From positions 1 to 64,000 of the forward strand of contig NZ_PBYA01000049.1 of NCBI RefSeq assembly GCF_002729955.1: a stretch of 64,000 bases of DNA, written 5' to 3'. The notes beneath the pieces were generated by a model. The model was not told the origin of the DNA. It saw only the letters and a list, made by a program, of their open reading frames with translations, and did not search any database. Both the position numbers and the translations under genes were made by a program. Within the stretch, counting starts at the first letter, position 1. Each line of letters opens with the position of its first letter. This DNA is from Salinisphaera sp. (GTDB lineage Bacteria; Pseudomonadota; Gammaproteobacteria; Nevskiales; Salinisphaeraceae). This document shows positions 39,569 through 48,263 of this stretch, piece by piece.

Positions 39569-40174
39569 GTGGAAGTCATTCTGCTACAGAAAGTCCGCAA
39601 CCTCGGCGACCTGGGCGATACCGTCAAGGTCCGTCCCGGTTACGGCCGCAACTTCTTGATGCCGCGCGGCATCGCGCTGCCGGCCACCAAGGCCAACCTG
39701 GCCGTGTTCGAAGAGCGCCGCTCCGAGCTGCAGGCCGCTTCGCAGGAGCGTGAGGACCGTGCCAACGCGCGCGCTCAGCAGCTGCGTGGCAAGGAATACG
39801 TCATCGCCATGCGCGCCAGTGACGAAGGCAAGCTCTTCGGTTCGGTGGGCCCGCAGGAGATCTCCGACGCCATCACCGAAGAAGGCGTCGAGGTCAGCCC
39901 GAAGGAAGTCACCCTGACCGAAGGCACCATCCGTCAGGTGGGCGAGTACACGGCGACCCTGCAGCTGCATGCCGAGGTCGAGGTCGAGGTGACGGTGATC
40001 GTCGCCCAGAAGACCGACATGGGCATCAACATGCCGCCGCGTCGTGCCGCCGATGAAGCCGAAGAAGACGCCACCGCCGACGAAGTCGAAGGCGAGCGCG
40101 TTGAGGACGCCGGCGAGCCGGCCGACGAAACCGGCACCGAAGCCGATGCGCCGCTCGGCGAGCGCGAGAACTGA
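39569..40174 (+). CDS. rplI: 50S ribosomal protein bL9 with acidic C-terminal tail
   Basis: Large-subunit protein with two globular domains on a long helix. The N-domain matches the family (MEVILLQKVRNLGDLGDTVKVRPGYGRNFL) and the C-domain ends near residue 147 (VEVTVIVAQ). The protein has 201 residues where bL9 normally has about 149: the last 52 are strongly acidic (blocks such as DEAEEDATADEVEGE). A tail of this kind is low-complexity and may be an adaptation to salt (inference). AGGAGG precedes the GTG start. Confidence 0.97.
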   Translation: MEVILLQKVRNLGDLGDTVKVRPGYGRNFLMPRGIALPATKANLAVFEERRSELQAASQEREDRANARAQQLRGKEYVIAMRASDEGKLFGSVGPQEISDAITEEGVEVSPKEVTLTEGTIRQVGEYTATLQLHAEVEVEVTVIVAQKTDMGINMPPRRAADEAEEDATADEVEGERVEDAGEPADETGTEADAPLGEREN

Positions 40175-40206
40175 TCGAGGATCAGTCGAGGCAATCGTGC
40201 CTAGCG

Positions 40207-40236
40207 AAAACGCCGCCTTCGGGCGGCGTTTTTTTT
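40207..40236 (+). terminator. Terminator after rplI
   Basis: CGCCGCC (40211-40217), a TTCG loop, GGCGGCG (40222-40228) and eight T (40229-40236), with four A before the stem. This is a textbook rho-independent terminator 33 bases after the rplI stop. Confidence 0.92.
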
Positions 40237-40268
40237 GGTCGGTGCTGGGCGTAAACTCCAGCTTCATC

Positions 40269-40301
40269 CGCGTCGCCTGTCGCAGGCGACGCGTTCTTTT
40301 T
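40269..40301 (+). terminator. Second terminator-like hairpin directly before dnaB
   Basis: CGCGTCGCCT (40269-40278) and AGGCGACGCG (40284-40293) pair perfectly over 10 bp around a five-base loop, followed by TTCTTTTT. It ends 26 bases before the dnaB ATG, leaving no room for a promoter after it, so it may be an attenuator of dnaB and not just a backup terminator. Confidence 0.6.
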
Positions 40302-40326
40302 CGTTAGCGTAGACAGGCGATTCGCC

Positions 40327-41682
40327 ATGGCCGAAGCCAAGCTTCCTCCGCATTCCATCGAGGCCGAACAGTCCGTGGTCGGCGGGCTGTTGCTCTCCGA
40401 GCGGGCCTGGGACGATGTCGCCGGCCGTATTTCCGAGGACGATTTCTATCGCGAGGATCATCGCCTGCTGTTTCGCGGGCTCGCCGACCTCGCCGACACG
40501 GGCAAGCCGCGTGATCTGGTCACCCTGACCGAATGGCTGCGTAGCCGCGATCTGCTCGAGCGCGCGGGCGGGGCGAGCTATCTCGGCAATCTGGCCGCGG
40601 ATATTCCGGGGGCGGCCAATATCAAGGCCTACGCCGATATCGTGCGCGAGCACTCGGTCATGCGCCAGCTCATTCGGGCAGGCGATCTGATCACCACGAT
40701 GGGCTTCGAGACCGAGGGCCGTAGCGCCTCGGAGCTGCTCGAAACCGCCGAAAAGGAAATCTTCGCGATTGCCGAACGCGGCCGGCGCGGCGGGGAAGGC
40801 CCGCAGGGGCTGAATTCGCTGTTGACCCAGGCCGTCAATCGCATCGAGGAACTGGTGTCCAAGGGCGACGAGTTCGCCGGCCTGCCGACCGGGCTCCATA
40901 CCTTCGACAAGATGACCAACGGGCTGCAGCCGGCCGACCTGATCATCCTTGCCGGGCGCCCGTCGATGGGCAAGACCAGTCTCGCGATGAACATGGTCGA
41001 AAACGCCGCGATCAAGGAGAAGGTGCCGGTGGCGGTGTTTTCGCTTGAAATGTCGGCCGAGCAGCTGGTCATCCGCATGATCTCCTCCTGGGGGCGCATC
41101 GATCAGTCGCGCCTGCGCTCGGGGCGGCTGACCGAGGACGACTGGCCCAAGATCACCTCGGCGATCGGCATCATGAACGAGAACGCGCGGCTGTTCATCG
41201 ACGACACGCCGTCCCTGTCGCCGAGTGAAATGCGCGCGCGCGCCCGGAGGCTCAAGCGCGAACACGATATCGGGCTGGTGATGGTCGACTATCTCCAGCT
41301 CATGCAGGTGCCCGGCACCAAGGAAAACCGGACCAACGAAATTTCCGAGATCTCGCGCTCACTTAAGGCGTTGGCGAAGGAACTGGATGTGCCGGTGATC
41401 GCGCTTTCCCAGCTCAACCGCCAGCTCGAACAGCGCGAGGATCGACGCCCGCGCATGTCGGATCTGCGCGAGTCCGGCGGTATCGAGCAGGACGCCGACC
41501 TGATCCTGTTCGTCTATCGTGACGAGGTCTACAACGAAGACACCCCCGACAAGGGCGTGGCCGAGATCATCATCGGCAAGCACCGCAACGGTCCGACGGG
41601 TACGGCACGTACAGCCTTCCTGTCGCATTTCACGCGCTTCGAAAACCTCCAGGAACACTACGACGAGGACTTCATGGAATGA
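40327..41682 (+). CDS. dnaB: Replicative DNA helicase DnaB
   Basis: Hexameric 5'-3' helicase of the replication fork. The N-terminal domain (about 1-110) begins LPPHSIEAEQSVVGGLLL, then a linker helix and the RecA-like domain with Walker A GRPSMGKTS, VAVFSLEMSAEQL, GLVMVDYLQLM (Walker B) and ALSQLNRQLEQR. At 451 residues the length is normal and there is no intein. Order rplI-dnaB-alr is conserved. Confidence 0.98.
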   Translation: MAEAKLPPHSIEAEQSVVGGLLLSERAWDDVAGRISEDDFYREDHRLLFRGLADLADTGKPRDLVTLTEWLRSRDLLERAGGASYLGNLAADIPGAANIKAYADIVREHSVMRQLIRAGDLITTMGFETEGRSASELLETAEKEIFAIAERGRRGGEGPQGLNSLLTQAVNRIEELVSKGDEFAGLPTGLHTFDKMTNGLQPADLIILAGRPSMGKTSLAMNMVENAAIKEKVPVAVFSLEMSAEQLVIRMISSWGRIDQSRLRSGRLTEDDWPKITSAIGIMNENARLFIDDTPSLSPSEMRARARRLKREHDIGLVMVDYLQLMQVPGTKENRTNEISEISRSLKALAKELDVPVIALSQLNRQLEQREDRRPRMSDLRESGGIEQDADLILFVYRDEVYNEDTPDKGVAEIIIGKHRNGPTGTARTAFLSHFTRFENLQEHYDEDFME

Positions 41683-41713
41683 TGCCGAGCCGCTGCCGAT
41701 CGAGAGCCACATC

Positions 41714-42781
41714 ATGATTCGTGCCCAGGCGGTCATCGATCGCGGCGCGCTGGCGCATAACCTGTCGCGGGTACGCGCGCTCGCCCCGAACCGCCGCGTC
41801 TATGCCGCGGTCAAGGCAGACGGCTATGGCCACGGGGCGGCGACGGTGGCCGGCGCGCTGGCCGAGGCCGACGGCTTTGCCGTATCCAGCCTCGATGAAG
41901 CACTCCAGCTGCGCTGGGCCGGTATCGACAAGCCCGTCGCCATGCTCTCCCAGCAGCTCGACGAGTTCGTCTGCGCCCAGGCCGGGGAATACGGCCTCGA
42001 ACTGGTGATTTTCCACCACAGCCAGCTCGCCGCGCTCGAGCAGTATCTGGGCCCGACGTTGAAGGCCTGGGTGAAAATCGATAGCGGCATGCACCGGCTG
42101 GGTTTTGCGCCGAGCGACGTCGACGAGGTCGAGGCCCGCCTGGCGAAGCTCGAGCGCGTCGAGGTGGTCGGCTGGCTCACCCATCTGGCCTGTGCCGACG
42201 AGCCCTCACGGCCGGAGACCCAGGCCCAGCTCGATGTCTTTGCGCGCACGAGCGCCAATCGCAGCGGGCTGCGCTCGATCGCGAACTCGGCCGGGGTACT
42301 GGCCTGGCCCGAGGCCCATGCGGACGTGGTGCGTCCCGGCATCATGCTCTATGGCAGCTCGCCCATGTGCGATCGCGATGCGGCCAGCTACGATCTCAGG
42401 CCGGCCATGCACCTGAGCGCACCCCTGATCGCACGCAACCGGATCGCCGCGGGTGAAACGGTCGGCTATGGCGCGACCTGGCGGACGCCCGAGGCGATGG
42501 ACGTGGGCGTGATCGGTATCGGTTACGGTGATGGCTATCCGCGGCATGCGCCTTCGGGCACGCCCGTGCTTATCGACGGCGTACGGGTGCCACTGGTGGG
42601 GCGGGTGTCGATGGACATGATCACCGTCGACCTGCGCAACGCACCGAATGCCCGGGTCGGCGACCGGGCCACCCTCTGGGGCGGCGGGCTCGACGTGGAC
42701 GAGGTCGCCCGGCATGCCGATACCATCGCCTACGAGCTGTTCTGTCGGTTGACCCCGCGGGTGCGCTTCGAGGTGGTGTGA
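41714..42781 (+). CDS. alr: Alanine racemase
   Basis: PLP enzyme that makes D-alanine for peptidoglycan. The PLP lysine is Lys34 in AAVKADGYGHG. Other marks are KIDSGMHRLGF, RPGIMLYG, VGYGATW, GIGYGDGYPRHA and, with the second catalytic base region, VGRVSMDMITVD. The 355-residue length is normal. The open frame extends upstream into dnaB, but MIRAQAVIDRGALAHNL is the family start and lies 31 bases after dnaB. Confidence 0.97.
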   Translation: MIRAQAVIDRGALAHNLSRVRALAPNRRVYAAVKADGYGHGAATVAGALAEADGFAVSSLDEALQLRWAGIDKPVAMLSQQLDEFVCAQAGEYGLELVIFHHSQLAALEQYLGPTLKAWVKIDSGMHRLGFAPSDVDEVEARLAKLERVEVVGWLTHLACADEPSRPETQAQLDVFARTSANRSGLRSIANSAGVLAWPEAHADVVRPGIMLYGSSPMCDRDAASYDLRPAMHLSAPLIARNRIAAGETVGYGATWRTPEAMDVGVIGIGYGDGYPRHAPSGTPVLIDGVRVPLVGRVSMDMITVDLRNAPNARVGDRATLWGGGLDVDEVARHADTIAYELFCRLTPRVRFEVV

Positions 42782-42834
42782 GCGTTGCCGCCGTCGCCGG
42801 ATGTGTGGGCAGTACTCGAAGCAGATCGTCCGCT

Positions 42835-43255
42835 AATGAACGCGAAGAGACGCGAATAAGGCGAAGAATAGATCGCGCGAAGATCAGCTGGCCGTGTGTG
42901 CACGCCGCACGCTCAATTCAGTCTACAGATGGGCTCTCCTATAAGCGGTTTCGGTCATCCACCGCGAGATGGCTTCGTTCTTCAAGAGCAACCACAGATT
43001 GCGCAGATTACACAGATGAACAAACGCCGCACATGCGCCGGAAGACACTGAACGACCGCGATTTAGTGTCTTTATCTGTGTGATCTGCGTCGATCTGCGG
43101 ACGGTGCCTTACCGAGAGTGTCACCAAAGCCAAAGCGCCAATGCGGCCGATCGCTCACTACGGCCAAGTCAACACATCGGCGTAATCGGCGTAATCTGCG
43201 GATCAATGGCTTCTTGGATTATGTATGAAAGCCAATTGCAGGCAGATTTTCCGCA
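42835..43255. repeat. Repeat unit 1
   Basis: 421 bases. Module A at 42835-42862; module B left arm CCACAGATT..CACAGAT at 42992-43017; right arm ATCTGTGTGATCTGCG... at 43074-43100. Left and right arms can pair over about 27 bases with few mismatches around a 56-base loop. A third related word set (CGTAATCGGCGTAATCTGCGG) lies at 43181-43201. Confidence 0.8.
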
Positions 43256-43667
43256 AATGAACGCGAAGACACGCGAATAAGGCGCACGGCCAGGCGCTCG
43301 AAGGCCGTTGCTTTGCTGTTCGTGCTACGCGCTAAAGACCATCCGCAGACGGGCGCCGCCGAGTGTAGTTTCGGTTTTCTGCCTGCGCGGCGGCTTCGTT
43401 CTTCAAGAGCAACCACAGATTGCGCAGATTACACAGATAAACGAGCGCGGCATGTGCGTCGGAAGGCAGTGAAGGACCGCCATTGAGTGTCTTGATCTGC
43501 GTGATCTGCGGACCTTCCCGTTCGGCCACTGCCACCCAAGCCACGGCGCAATACTGCCGATTGCCCGCCACGGCCAAATCAATAAATCTGCGTAATCTGT
43601 GGATAAATGGCTTCTTGACTACGTATGAAGTTCAGTCCCCTACGCCGAAGAAAGCAGGTTGTCCGCA
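43256..43667. repeat. Repeat unit 2
   Basis: 412 bases. Module A at 43256-43283; left arm at 43413-43438; a shorter right arm (ATCTGCGTGATCTGCGGACC) at 43495-43514, having lost one 9-10 base sub-repeat compared with units 1 and 3; third word set CTGCGTAATCTGTGG at 43588-43602. Confidence 0.8.
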
Positions 43668-44100
43668 AATGAACGCGAAGACGCGCGAATAAGGCAAGGA
43701 CGTATTGCGCCAAGGCCGGCCGGTCTGATGCGCACGCCGCTCGCTAGAGACCGTTCGCAGGCGCAGCACGGTCTATGCGTGTTTAGGTAATCGACCGCGT
43801 GGTGGCCTCGTTCTTCAAGAGCAACCACAGATTGCGCAGATTACACAGAGAAACGATCGCGGCATGTGCGTCGGAAGGCAGTGAATGACCGCCATTTAGT
43901 GTCTTGATCTGCGTGATCTGCGTCGATCTGCGGACCTTTCCGTCTGGCCGCTGCCTACAAAGCCGGGCCGCCAATTCGGTCGATCGCCTGCACCGGCCAA
44001 ATCAATAAATCGGCGTAATCGGCGTAATCTGTGGATAAACAGTTTCTTGATTACGCATGAAGCGCAGCGGGCTGTTTCCGAAGCAGGCAGGTCGTGCGCA
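43668..44100. repeat. Repeat unit 3
   Basis: 433 bases. Module A at 43668-43695; left arm at 43825-43849; right arm with three ATCTGCG words at about 43907-43933; third word set GGCGTAATCGGCGTAATCTG at 44011-44030. The ~90 bases around 43850-43935 are nearly identical to unit 2 apart from the extra sub-repeat. Confidence 0.8.
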
Positions 44101-44215
44101 AATGAACGCGAAGACAGGCGAATTAGCCCAAAGATAGATCGCTCGGCGGCTGTGATCTGCTGTCAGCAGCGCAGTGATAAGCGCTGTCTTTCATTCGCGT
44201 GCATTCGCGGACCGT
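44101..44215. repeat. Partial repeat unit 4 (module A hairpin only)
   Basis: Module A (AATGAACGCGAAGACAGGCG) at 44101 is followed about 90 bases later by an inverted relative (TTTCATTCGCGTGCATTCGCGG at 44190-44211), so this copy forms a module-A hairpin. Module B is missing. It ends about 50 bases before the hydrolase stop. Confidence 0.65.
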
Positions 44216-44267
44216 TTTTCTTCCGCGTCGATCGCGCCTGCAGCGCTTGTTGAGGGCCGTGCGAGAG

Positions 44268-45257
44268 TTACCGCAAGCTGATCGGGCTACGGCTTCGCTC
44301 TTCGCGCTTGGCTCGACCGCGCTCGCGCCGGCGCGTTTCCATCGCATCCGGGGTGAGGTGTTCGTGGAAGAAGGCGATCTGGTCGGCGCTGGACTGGCGA
44401 AAGCCGGCGCCGCGATAGATATCGAAATGGCCGATCTTGTAGTGGCGTTCGCGTCCGTAGTCCCCGGCATGCAGCACCGTCGCCTCGGCCGCCCAGGGCG
44501 GGGCGACGCTGTCTTCATCGCAGATCTGAACCAGCGCCGGGCAGGGCAGGCGGTTGGCCCGTTTGCCGGGCCGATAGAAGGCCAGGGTCAGTGCAAAGCG
44601 CGCGGCGATTTCGTTGCGCCAGTCGTCGGGCGTGATGGCCATATAGCCGTCGTAGGCGTCTTCGCTGGTCATCGCAGCCAAAGTACCCGGCCGGCCGACG
44701 ATGGGAATCATGTACGGATCGGCGCCGGCGAGGTTGTTGATGGCATCGCGGATGCCGGCCCAGGTGAGCTTGAGCAGCTGCAGGATGCCGGCATAGGAGG
44801 CCAGGTTGGTCACGGCGGCCAGACCATCCATCATGGGCCCCTGGGCCGTAACCGCGGCGACATGGCCATCCCGCGCGGCGGCCGCGATGACGTGCCCGCC
44901 GGAAAAGGAACTGCCCCAGAGGGCGATGCGTTCGGCGTCCACATCGGCCTGGCGGCGGGCCACGGCGATCGCAATCTTCCAGTCGTAGAGCTGGGCCCGG
45001 ACTGACAAAAGCTGGCGCGGCTCGCCGTCGCTGGCGCCGAAATAACGATAGTCGAAAAGGAACACAGCCAGCCCGGCGCTGGCAAAGCGTTCGGCATAGG
45101 GTTCGAGACCGGCATCCCGGGTACCGCCCAGGCCGTGCGCCATGACCACGCAGGGCACACCGGCATCGGTTCGAAGGGCATCGGTACGCGCGGGATAGAA
45201 CCAGGCGCGACAGGTGGTTCCGCGGCTGATGAAGTCGATATCCAGGCGTTCGTGCAT
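44268..45257 (-). CDS. Alpha/beta hydrolase
   Basis: A 329-residue alpha/beta hydrolase of unknown substrate. The oxyanion region is VVMAHGLGGTRDAGLEPYAE, the nucleophile elbow GSSFSGG (Ser), the acid ICDEDSVAPP and the late histidine in GHFDIYRG. The middle (about 170-240) is a helical cap. The resemblance is to the dienelactone-hydrolase / X-Pro-peptidase-like group. The start at 45257 is preferred over an upstream GTG-type extension because GAGG lies eight bases before it. It is divergent from radA and downstream of the repeat array. Confidence 0.85.
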   Translation of the reverse strand: MHERLDIDFISRGTTCRAWFYPARTDALRTDAGVPCVVMAHGLGGTRDAGLEPYAERFASAGLAVFLFDYRYFGASDGEPRQLLSVRAQLYDWKIAIAVARRQADVDAERIALWGSSFSGGHVIAAAARDGHVAAVTAQGPMMDGLAAVTNLASYAGILQLLKLTWAGIRDAINNLAGADPYMIPIVGRPGTLAAMTSEDAYDGYMAITPDDWRNEIAARFALTLAFYRPGKRANRLPCPALVQICDEDSVAPPWAAEATVLHAGDYGRERHYKIGHFDIYRGAGFRQSSADQIAFFHEHLTPDAMETRRRERGRAKREERSRSPISLR

Positions 45258-45469
45258 CGAAACCCTCGTTGCTGGTCGTTTGCCCCGCCGCAGAAACGCG
45301 GCCCGCGGTGCGTGCATCGCTGAAATACAGCGCCTAGTATGCCGGTTTGTTTTCCGGTGCCGGAAGTCTGTTCTGACCACAGCACGTTTAATTCGTGCGT
45401 GCAGGCACGGGCCGGCTGGCGCCATGGCAGGGCGGCTCACCGCGCCCTGCCAAGATCTTCGAGGTATTG

Positions 45470-46837
45470 ATGGCTCGCAACAAGACCGTTTTCATCTGCG
45501 AATCCTGTGGCGCCAGCCATGCCAAGTGGGCCGGGCAATGCAGCGATTGCGGTGCCTGGAATACGCTGGTGGAAAGCGTTGCTGCCGCGCCGGCCAAGCC
45601 CGGGGCCGGCGCGCCGGCGAGTTTCGGCAATGCGGCGCCGCAGGTCGAACGGCTGAATGCGATCCGCCCGGCCGAGACCGCGCGCACGCCCACCGGTCTG
45701 TCGGAGCTGGATCGCGTGCTCGGCGGCGGTCTGGTGCCCGGTTCGGTCATTCTCATCGGCGGCGATCCGGGTATCGGCAAATCGACGCTGCTGTTGCAGG
45801 TGCTGGCCCAGCTTTCGGCGGCCATCCCGGCGCTCTACGTCACCGGCGAGGAATCGCTGGAACAGGTCCATCTGCGTGCCCAGCGCCTGGGCGTGGATCA
45901 GGCCGAGCTGGCAGTGCTGGCCGAAACCTGTGTGGAACGCGTGCTGGCCCTGGCCAAGCCGCAGGCGCCGAAGCTGGTCGTGATCGATTCGGTACAGACC
46001 GTGTTTTCGCAGGCGGTCACCTCGGCGCCGGGCAGCGTGTCGCAGGTGCGCGAATCGGCTTCCATGCTGGTGCGTTTTGCCAAGGCGACAGGCACGGCAC
46101 TGATTCTGGTGGGCCACGTGACCAAGGAGGGCACGATTGCCGGCCCGCGCGTACTCGAGCATATGGTGGATACGGTGCTCTACTTCGAAGCCGAGGCCTC
46201 CAGCCGGTTTCGGGTGATTCGCGCGGTGAAGAACCGTTTCGGCGCGGTGAACGAACTGGGCGTGTTCGCCATGTCGGGCGCCGGGCTCAAGCAGGTCACC
46301 AATCCGAGTGCGATCTTTCTGTCGCGCCACGAGACCGCCGTGCCTGGCAGCGCGGTAATGGTCACCCGCGAGGGCTCGCGGCCGATGCTGGTCGAAGTGC
46401 AGGCGCTGGTGGACGAATCCCAGCTGCACAACCCGCGTCGGGTCGCGCTTGGTCCGGACGGCCAGCGCCTGGCCATGCTGCTGGCGGTGCTGCATCGCCA
46501 CGGCGGTATTCCGCTGGGCGATCAGGACGTGTTCGTGAACGTGGTGGGCGGCATGCGGGTGACCGAAACCGCGGCCGACCTCGCCGTGGTGCTCGCGGCC
46601 TTGTCGAGCTTTCGCGATCGCGCGCTCGGCGAGCGACTGGTGATCTTCGGCGAAATCGGCCTGGCCGGCGAAATCCGGCCGGTGCCGGGCGGCGAGGAAC
46701 GCCTGGCCGAAGCTGCCAAGCACGGCTTTACCCGGGCGATCGTGCCCAAGGCCAATACGCCGCGCAGCAAGCAGGTCGGTGAGATGACGGTGGTCGGCGT
46801 CTCACGCTTGAGCGAGGCGATCGACGCGATCGCCTAG
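45470..46837 (+). CDS. radA: DNA repair protein RadA
   Basis: RecA-like branch-migration helicase in recombinational repair. The 455-residue protein starts with a C4 zinc finger (Cys10, Cys13, Cys24, Cys27), then Walker A GDPGIGKST, the RadA-specific KNRFG motif (VKNRFGAVNELG) and a C-terminal Lon-like domain (VGGMRVTETAADLAVVLA, GEIGLAGEIRPVPGGEERL). The start with GAGGT just upstream removes a 25-residue extension in the same frame. Confidence 0.96.
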   Translation: MARNKTVFICESCGASHAKWAGQCSDCGAWNTLVESVAAAPAKPGAGAPASFGNAAPQVERLNAIRPAETARTPTGLSELDRVLGGGLVPGSVILIGGDPGIGKSTLLLQVLAQLSAAIPALYVTGEESLEQVHLRAQRLGVDQAELAVLAETCVERVLALAKPQAPKLVVIDSVQTVFSQAVTSAPGSVSQVRESASMLVRFAKATGTALILVGHVTKEGTIAGPRVLEHMVDTVLYFEAEASSRFRVIRAVKNRFGAVNELGVFAMSGAGLKQVTNPSAIFLSRHETAVPGSAVMVTREGSRPMLVEVQALVDESQLHNPRRVALGPDGQRLAMLLAVLHRHGGIPLGDQDVFVNVVGGMRVTETAADLAVVLAALSSFRDRALGERLVIFGEIGLAGEIRPVPGGEERLAEAAKHGFTRAIVPKANTPRSKQVGEMTVVGVSRLSEAIDAIA

Positions 46838-46858
46838 CGAACGCGGGGCGACGCCGGG

Positions 46859-48196
46859 CTAGCGGTCCGTCGTGTCGGTACGGCGCTCGGACCTGTCCTC
46901 GTCGGCGGGGGTATCCTCACCCGCGGCGCGGCGCGGCCGGCGCTTGGGCGGCTTGACCCTGACGGTTTGCACCAGGTTTGCGCGAGTCTGGGCGATCTCC
47001 AGCACGTATTTGCCCACCTTGAGCTTGGTGCCGGGCTGGGGGATGGTTTCCAGATGCTCGGTAATCAGACCGTTCATCGTCTTCGGCCCGTCCACGGGCA
47101 GCTTCCAGCCCATGGCACGGTTGAGCGAACGCAATGTCACCGTGCCATCGACGAGATAGCTGTCGTCGCCGTCCATATAGACGTTCTTGACCCGGGTGGC
47201 GGGGTCGGTCGTGAACTCGCCCACGATCTCTTCGAGGATGTCCTCAAGTGTGACCAGCCCCTGGATATCGCCGTACTCGTCGACCACGAAGCCGATCCGG
47301 CGCTGCTGGTTCTGAAAATTGAGCAGCTGCTGGTTGAGCGGCGTGCCTTCGGGCACGAAATAGGGTTCACGGGCCAGTCCGAGCAGGGCGTCCTTGTCGA
47401 GATTGTCTTCGGATATCAGCGCGAGCACGCGGCGCATATGCACGATGCCGGCCAGTTCGTCGATGGAGCCGTCGAAGATCGGCAGGCGCGTATGCTGGTT
47501 GTGTACCAGCTGCTCAAGAATTTCGGCCCAGGACTTGCTGATATCGATGCCCACGATCTCGTTCCGGGGCACCATGATGTCCTCGACGGTAGCGTTTTCC
47601 ATATCGAGGATCGACAACAGCATCTGTTGGTGCCGGCGCGGGATCATCGCGCCGGCTTCGGTCACCACCGTGCGCAGTTCCTCGGAAGACAGCGAATGGG
47701 CCGCCGCATCGTCTGCCGATACCCCGAACAGGCGCAGCAGGCCGTTGCCGGCCCAGTTGATCACCATGACCACCGGCCAGGCCACGCGTAGCAGCGGCGC
47801 ATACACATAGGAGGCCGGGTAGGCCACGCGCTCGGGATGCAGTGCGGCCAGCGTTTTCGGGGTGACTTCGGAAAAGATCAGCACGAACACCGTGAGCGTC
47901 ACCGTGGCCACCAGCACGCCGACGTTGCCGAACAGGCGAATGCCGATCACCGTCGCCACGGCGGAGGCGGCGATATTGACGAGGTTGTTGCCCAGCAGGA
48001 TCAGCCCGATCAGCCGATCCGGGCGATCGAGCAGATGCGCCGCGCGCGCCGCGCCGCCGTGGCCGGTTTTGGCCAGGTGCTTCATGCGGTAGCGGTTGAG
48101 CGTCATCAGCCCGGTTTCCGAGCCCGAGAAGAAGGCCGATAACACGAGCATCAGCAGCAGTATGCCGAACAGGATCGGCAGCGAAATGGCGTCCAA
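46859..48196 (-). CDS. HlyC/CorC family transporter (YfjD-like)
   Basis: A 445-residue membrane protein: DUF21/CNNM domain with four hydrophobic helices (about 5-165, including SAFFSGSETGLMTLNRYR), two CBS domains (about 200-330, with MVPRNEIVGIDI and LEDILEEIVGEF) and a CorC_HlyC domain, then a basic/acidic tail. Family members affect magnesium or cobalt handling; direct transport is shown only for some. It lies beside ypjD and ffh as E. coli yfjD does. Confidence 0.92.
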   Translation of the reverse strand: MDAISLPILFGILLLMLVLSAFFSGSETGLMTLNRYRMKHLAKTGHGGAARAAHLLDRPDRLIGLILLGNNLVNIAASAVATVIGIRLFGNVGVLVATVTLTVFVLIFSEVTPKTLAALHPERVAYPASYVYAPLLRVAWPVVMVINWAGNGLLRLFGVSADDAAAHSLSSEELRTVVTEAGAMIPRRHQQMLLSILDMENATVEDIMVPRNEIVGIDISKSWAEILEQLVHNQHTRLPIFDGSIDELAGIVHMRRVLALISEDNLDKDALLGLAREPYFVPEGTPLNQQLLNFQNQQRRIGFVVDEYGDIQGLVTLEDILEEIVGEFTTDPATRVKNVYMDGDDSYLVDGTVTLRSLNRAMGWKLPVDGPKTMNGLITEHLETIPQPGTKLKVGKYVLEIAQTRANLVQTVRVKPPKRRPRRAAGEDTPADEDRSERRTDTTDR

Positions 48197-48263
48197 GAAG
48201 TCAGCCCTGAATCAAATGAGTACGCGTTGCGTTTTTAAGCTATCGGCACGGGTGCCGCGCGCG

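Larger units (their letters stand above)
42835..44215. repeat. Array of ~420-bp tandem repeats, three full units and a partial
   Basis: The 1.49-kb gap between alr and the hydrolase gene has no supported gene. It is filled by a direct repeat with period 421, 412 and 433 bases, marked by AATGAACGCGAAGA (42835, 43256, 43668, 44101; module A). About 155 bases later in each full unit comes module B: CTTCGTTCTTCAAGAGCAAC followed by CACAGATT-type words, then a 50-60 base spacer and complementary ATCTGCG-type words. Units are roughly 70-85 % alike by eye, with module A and B better kept than the rest. Small frames inside contain stop codons at unlike places between units, so the repeat is non-coding. 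Confidence 0.85.

Noticed and set aside
42835-44101. Repeat array as a CRISPR
   Set aside because: The period is over 400 bases, intervals between modules are themselves partly repeated, and no cas gene is in the window.
42782-44260. Small frames in the repeat array with sequences such as LCNLRNLWLLLKNEA and ICVICG that recur in several units
   Set aside because: They are translations of the CACAGATT / ATCTGCG words. The frames differ in length and are broken at different points in each unit, and such sequences are a known source of false hypothetical proteins.
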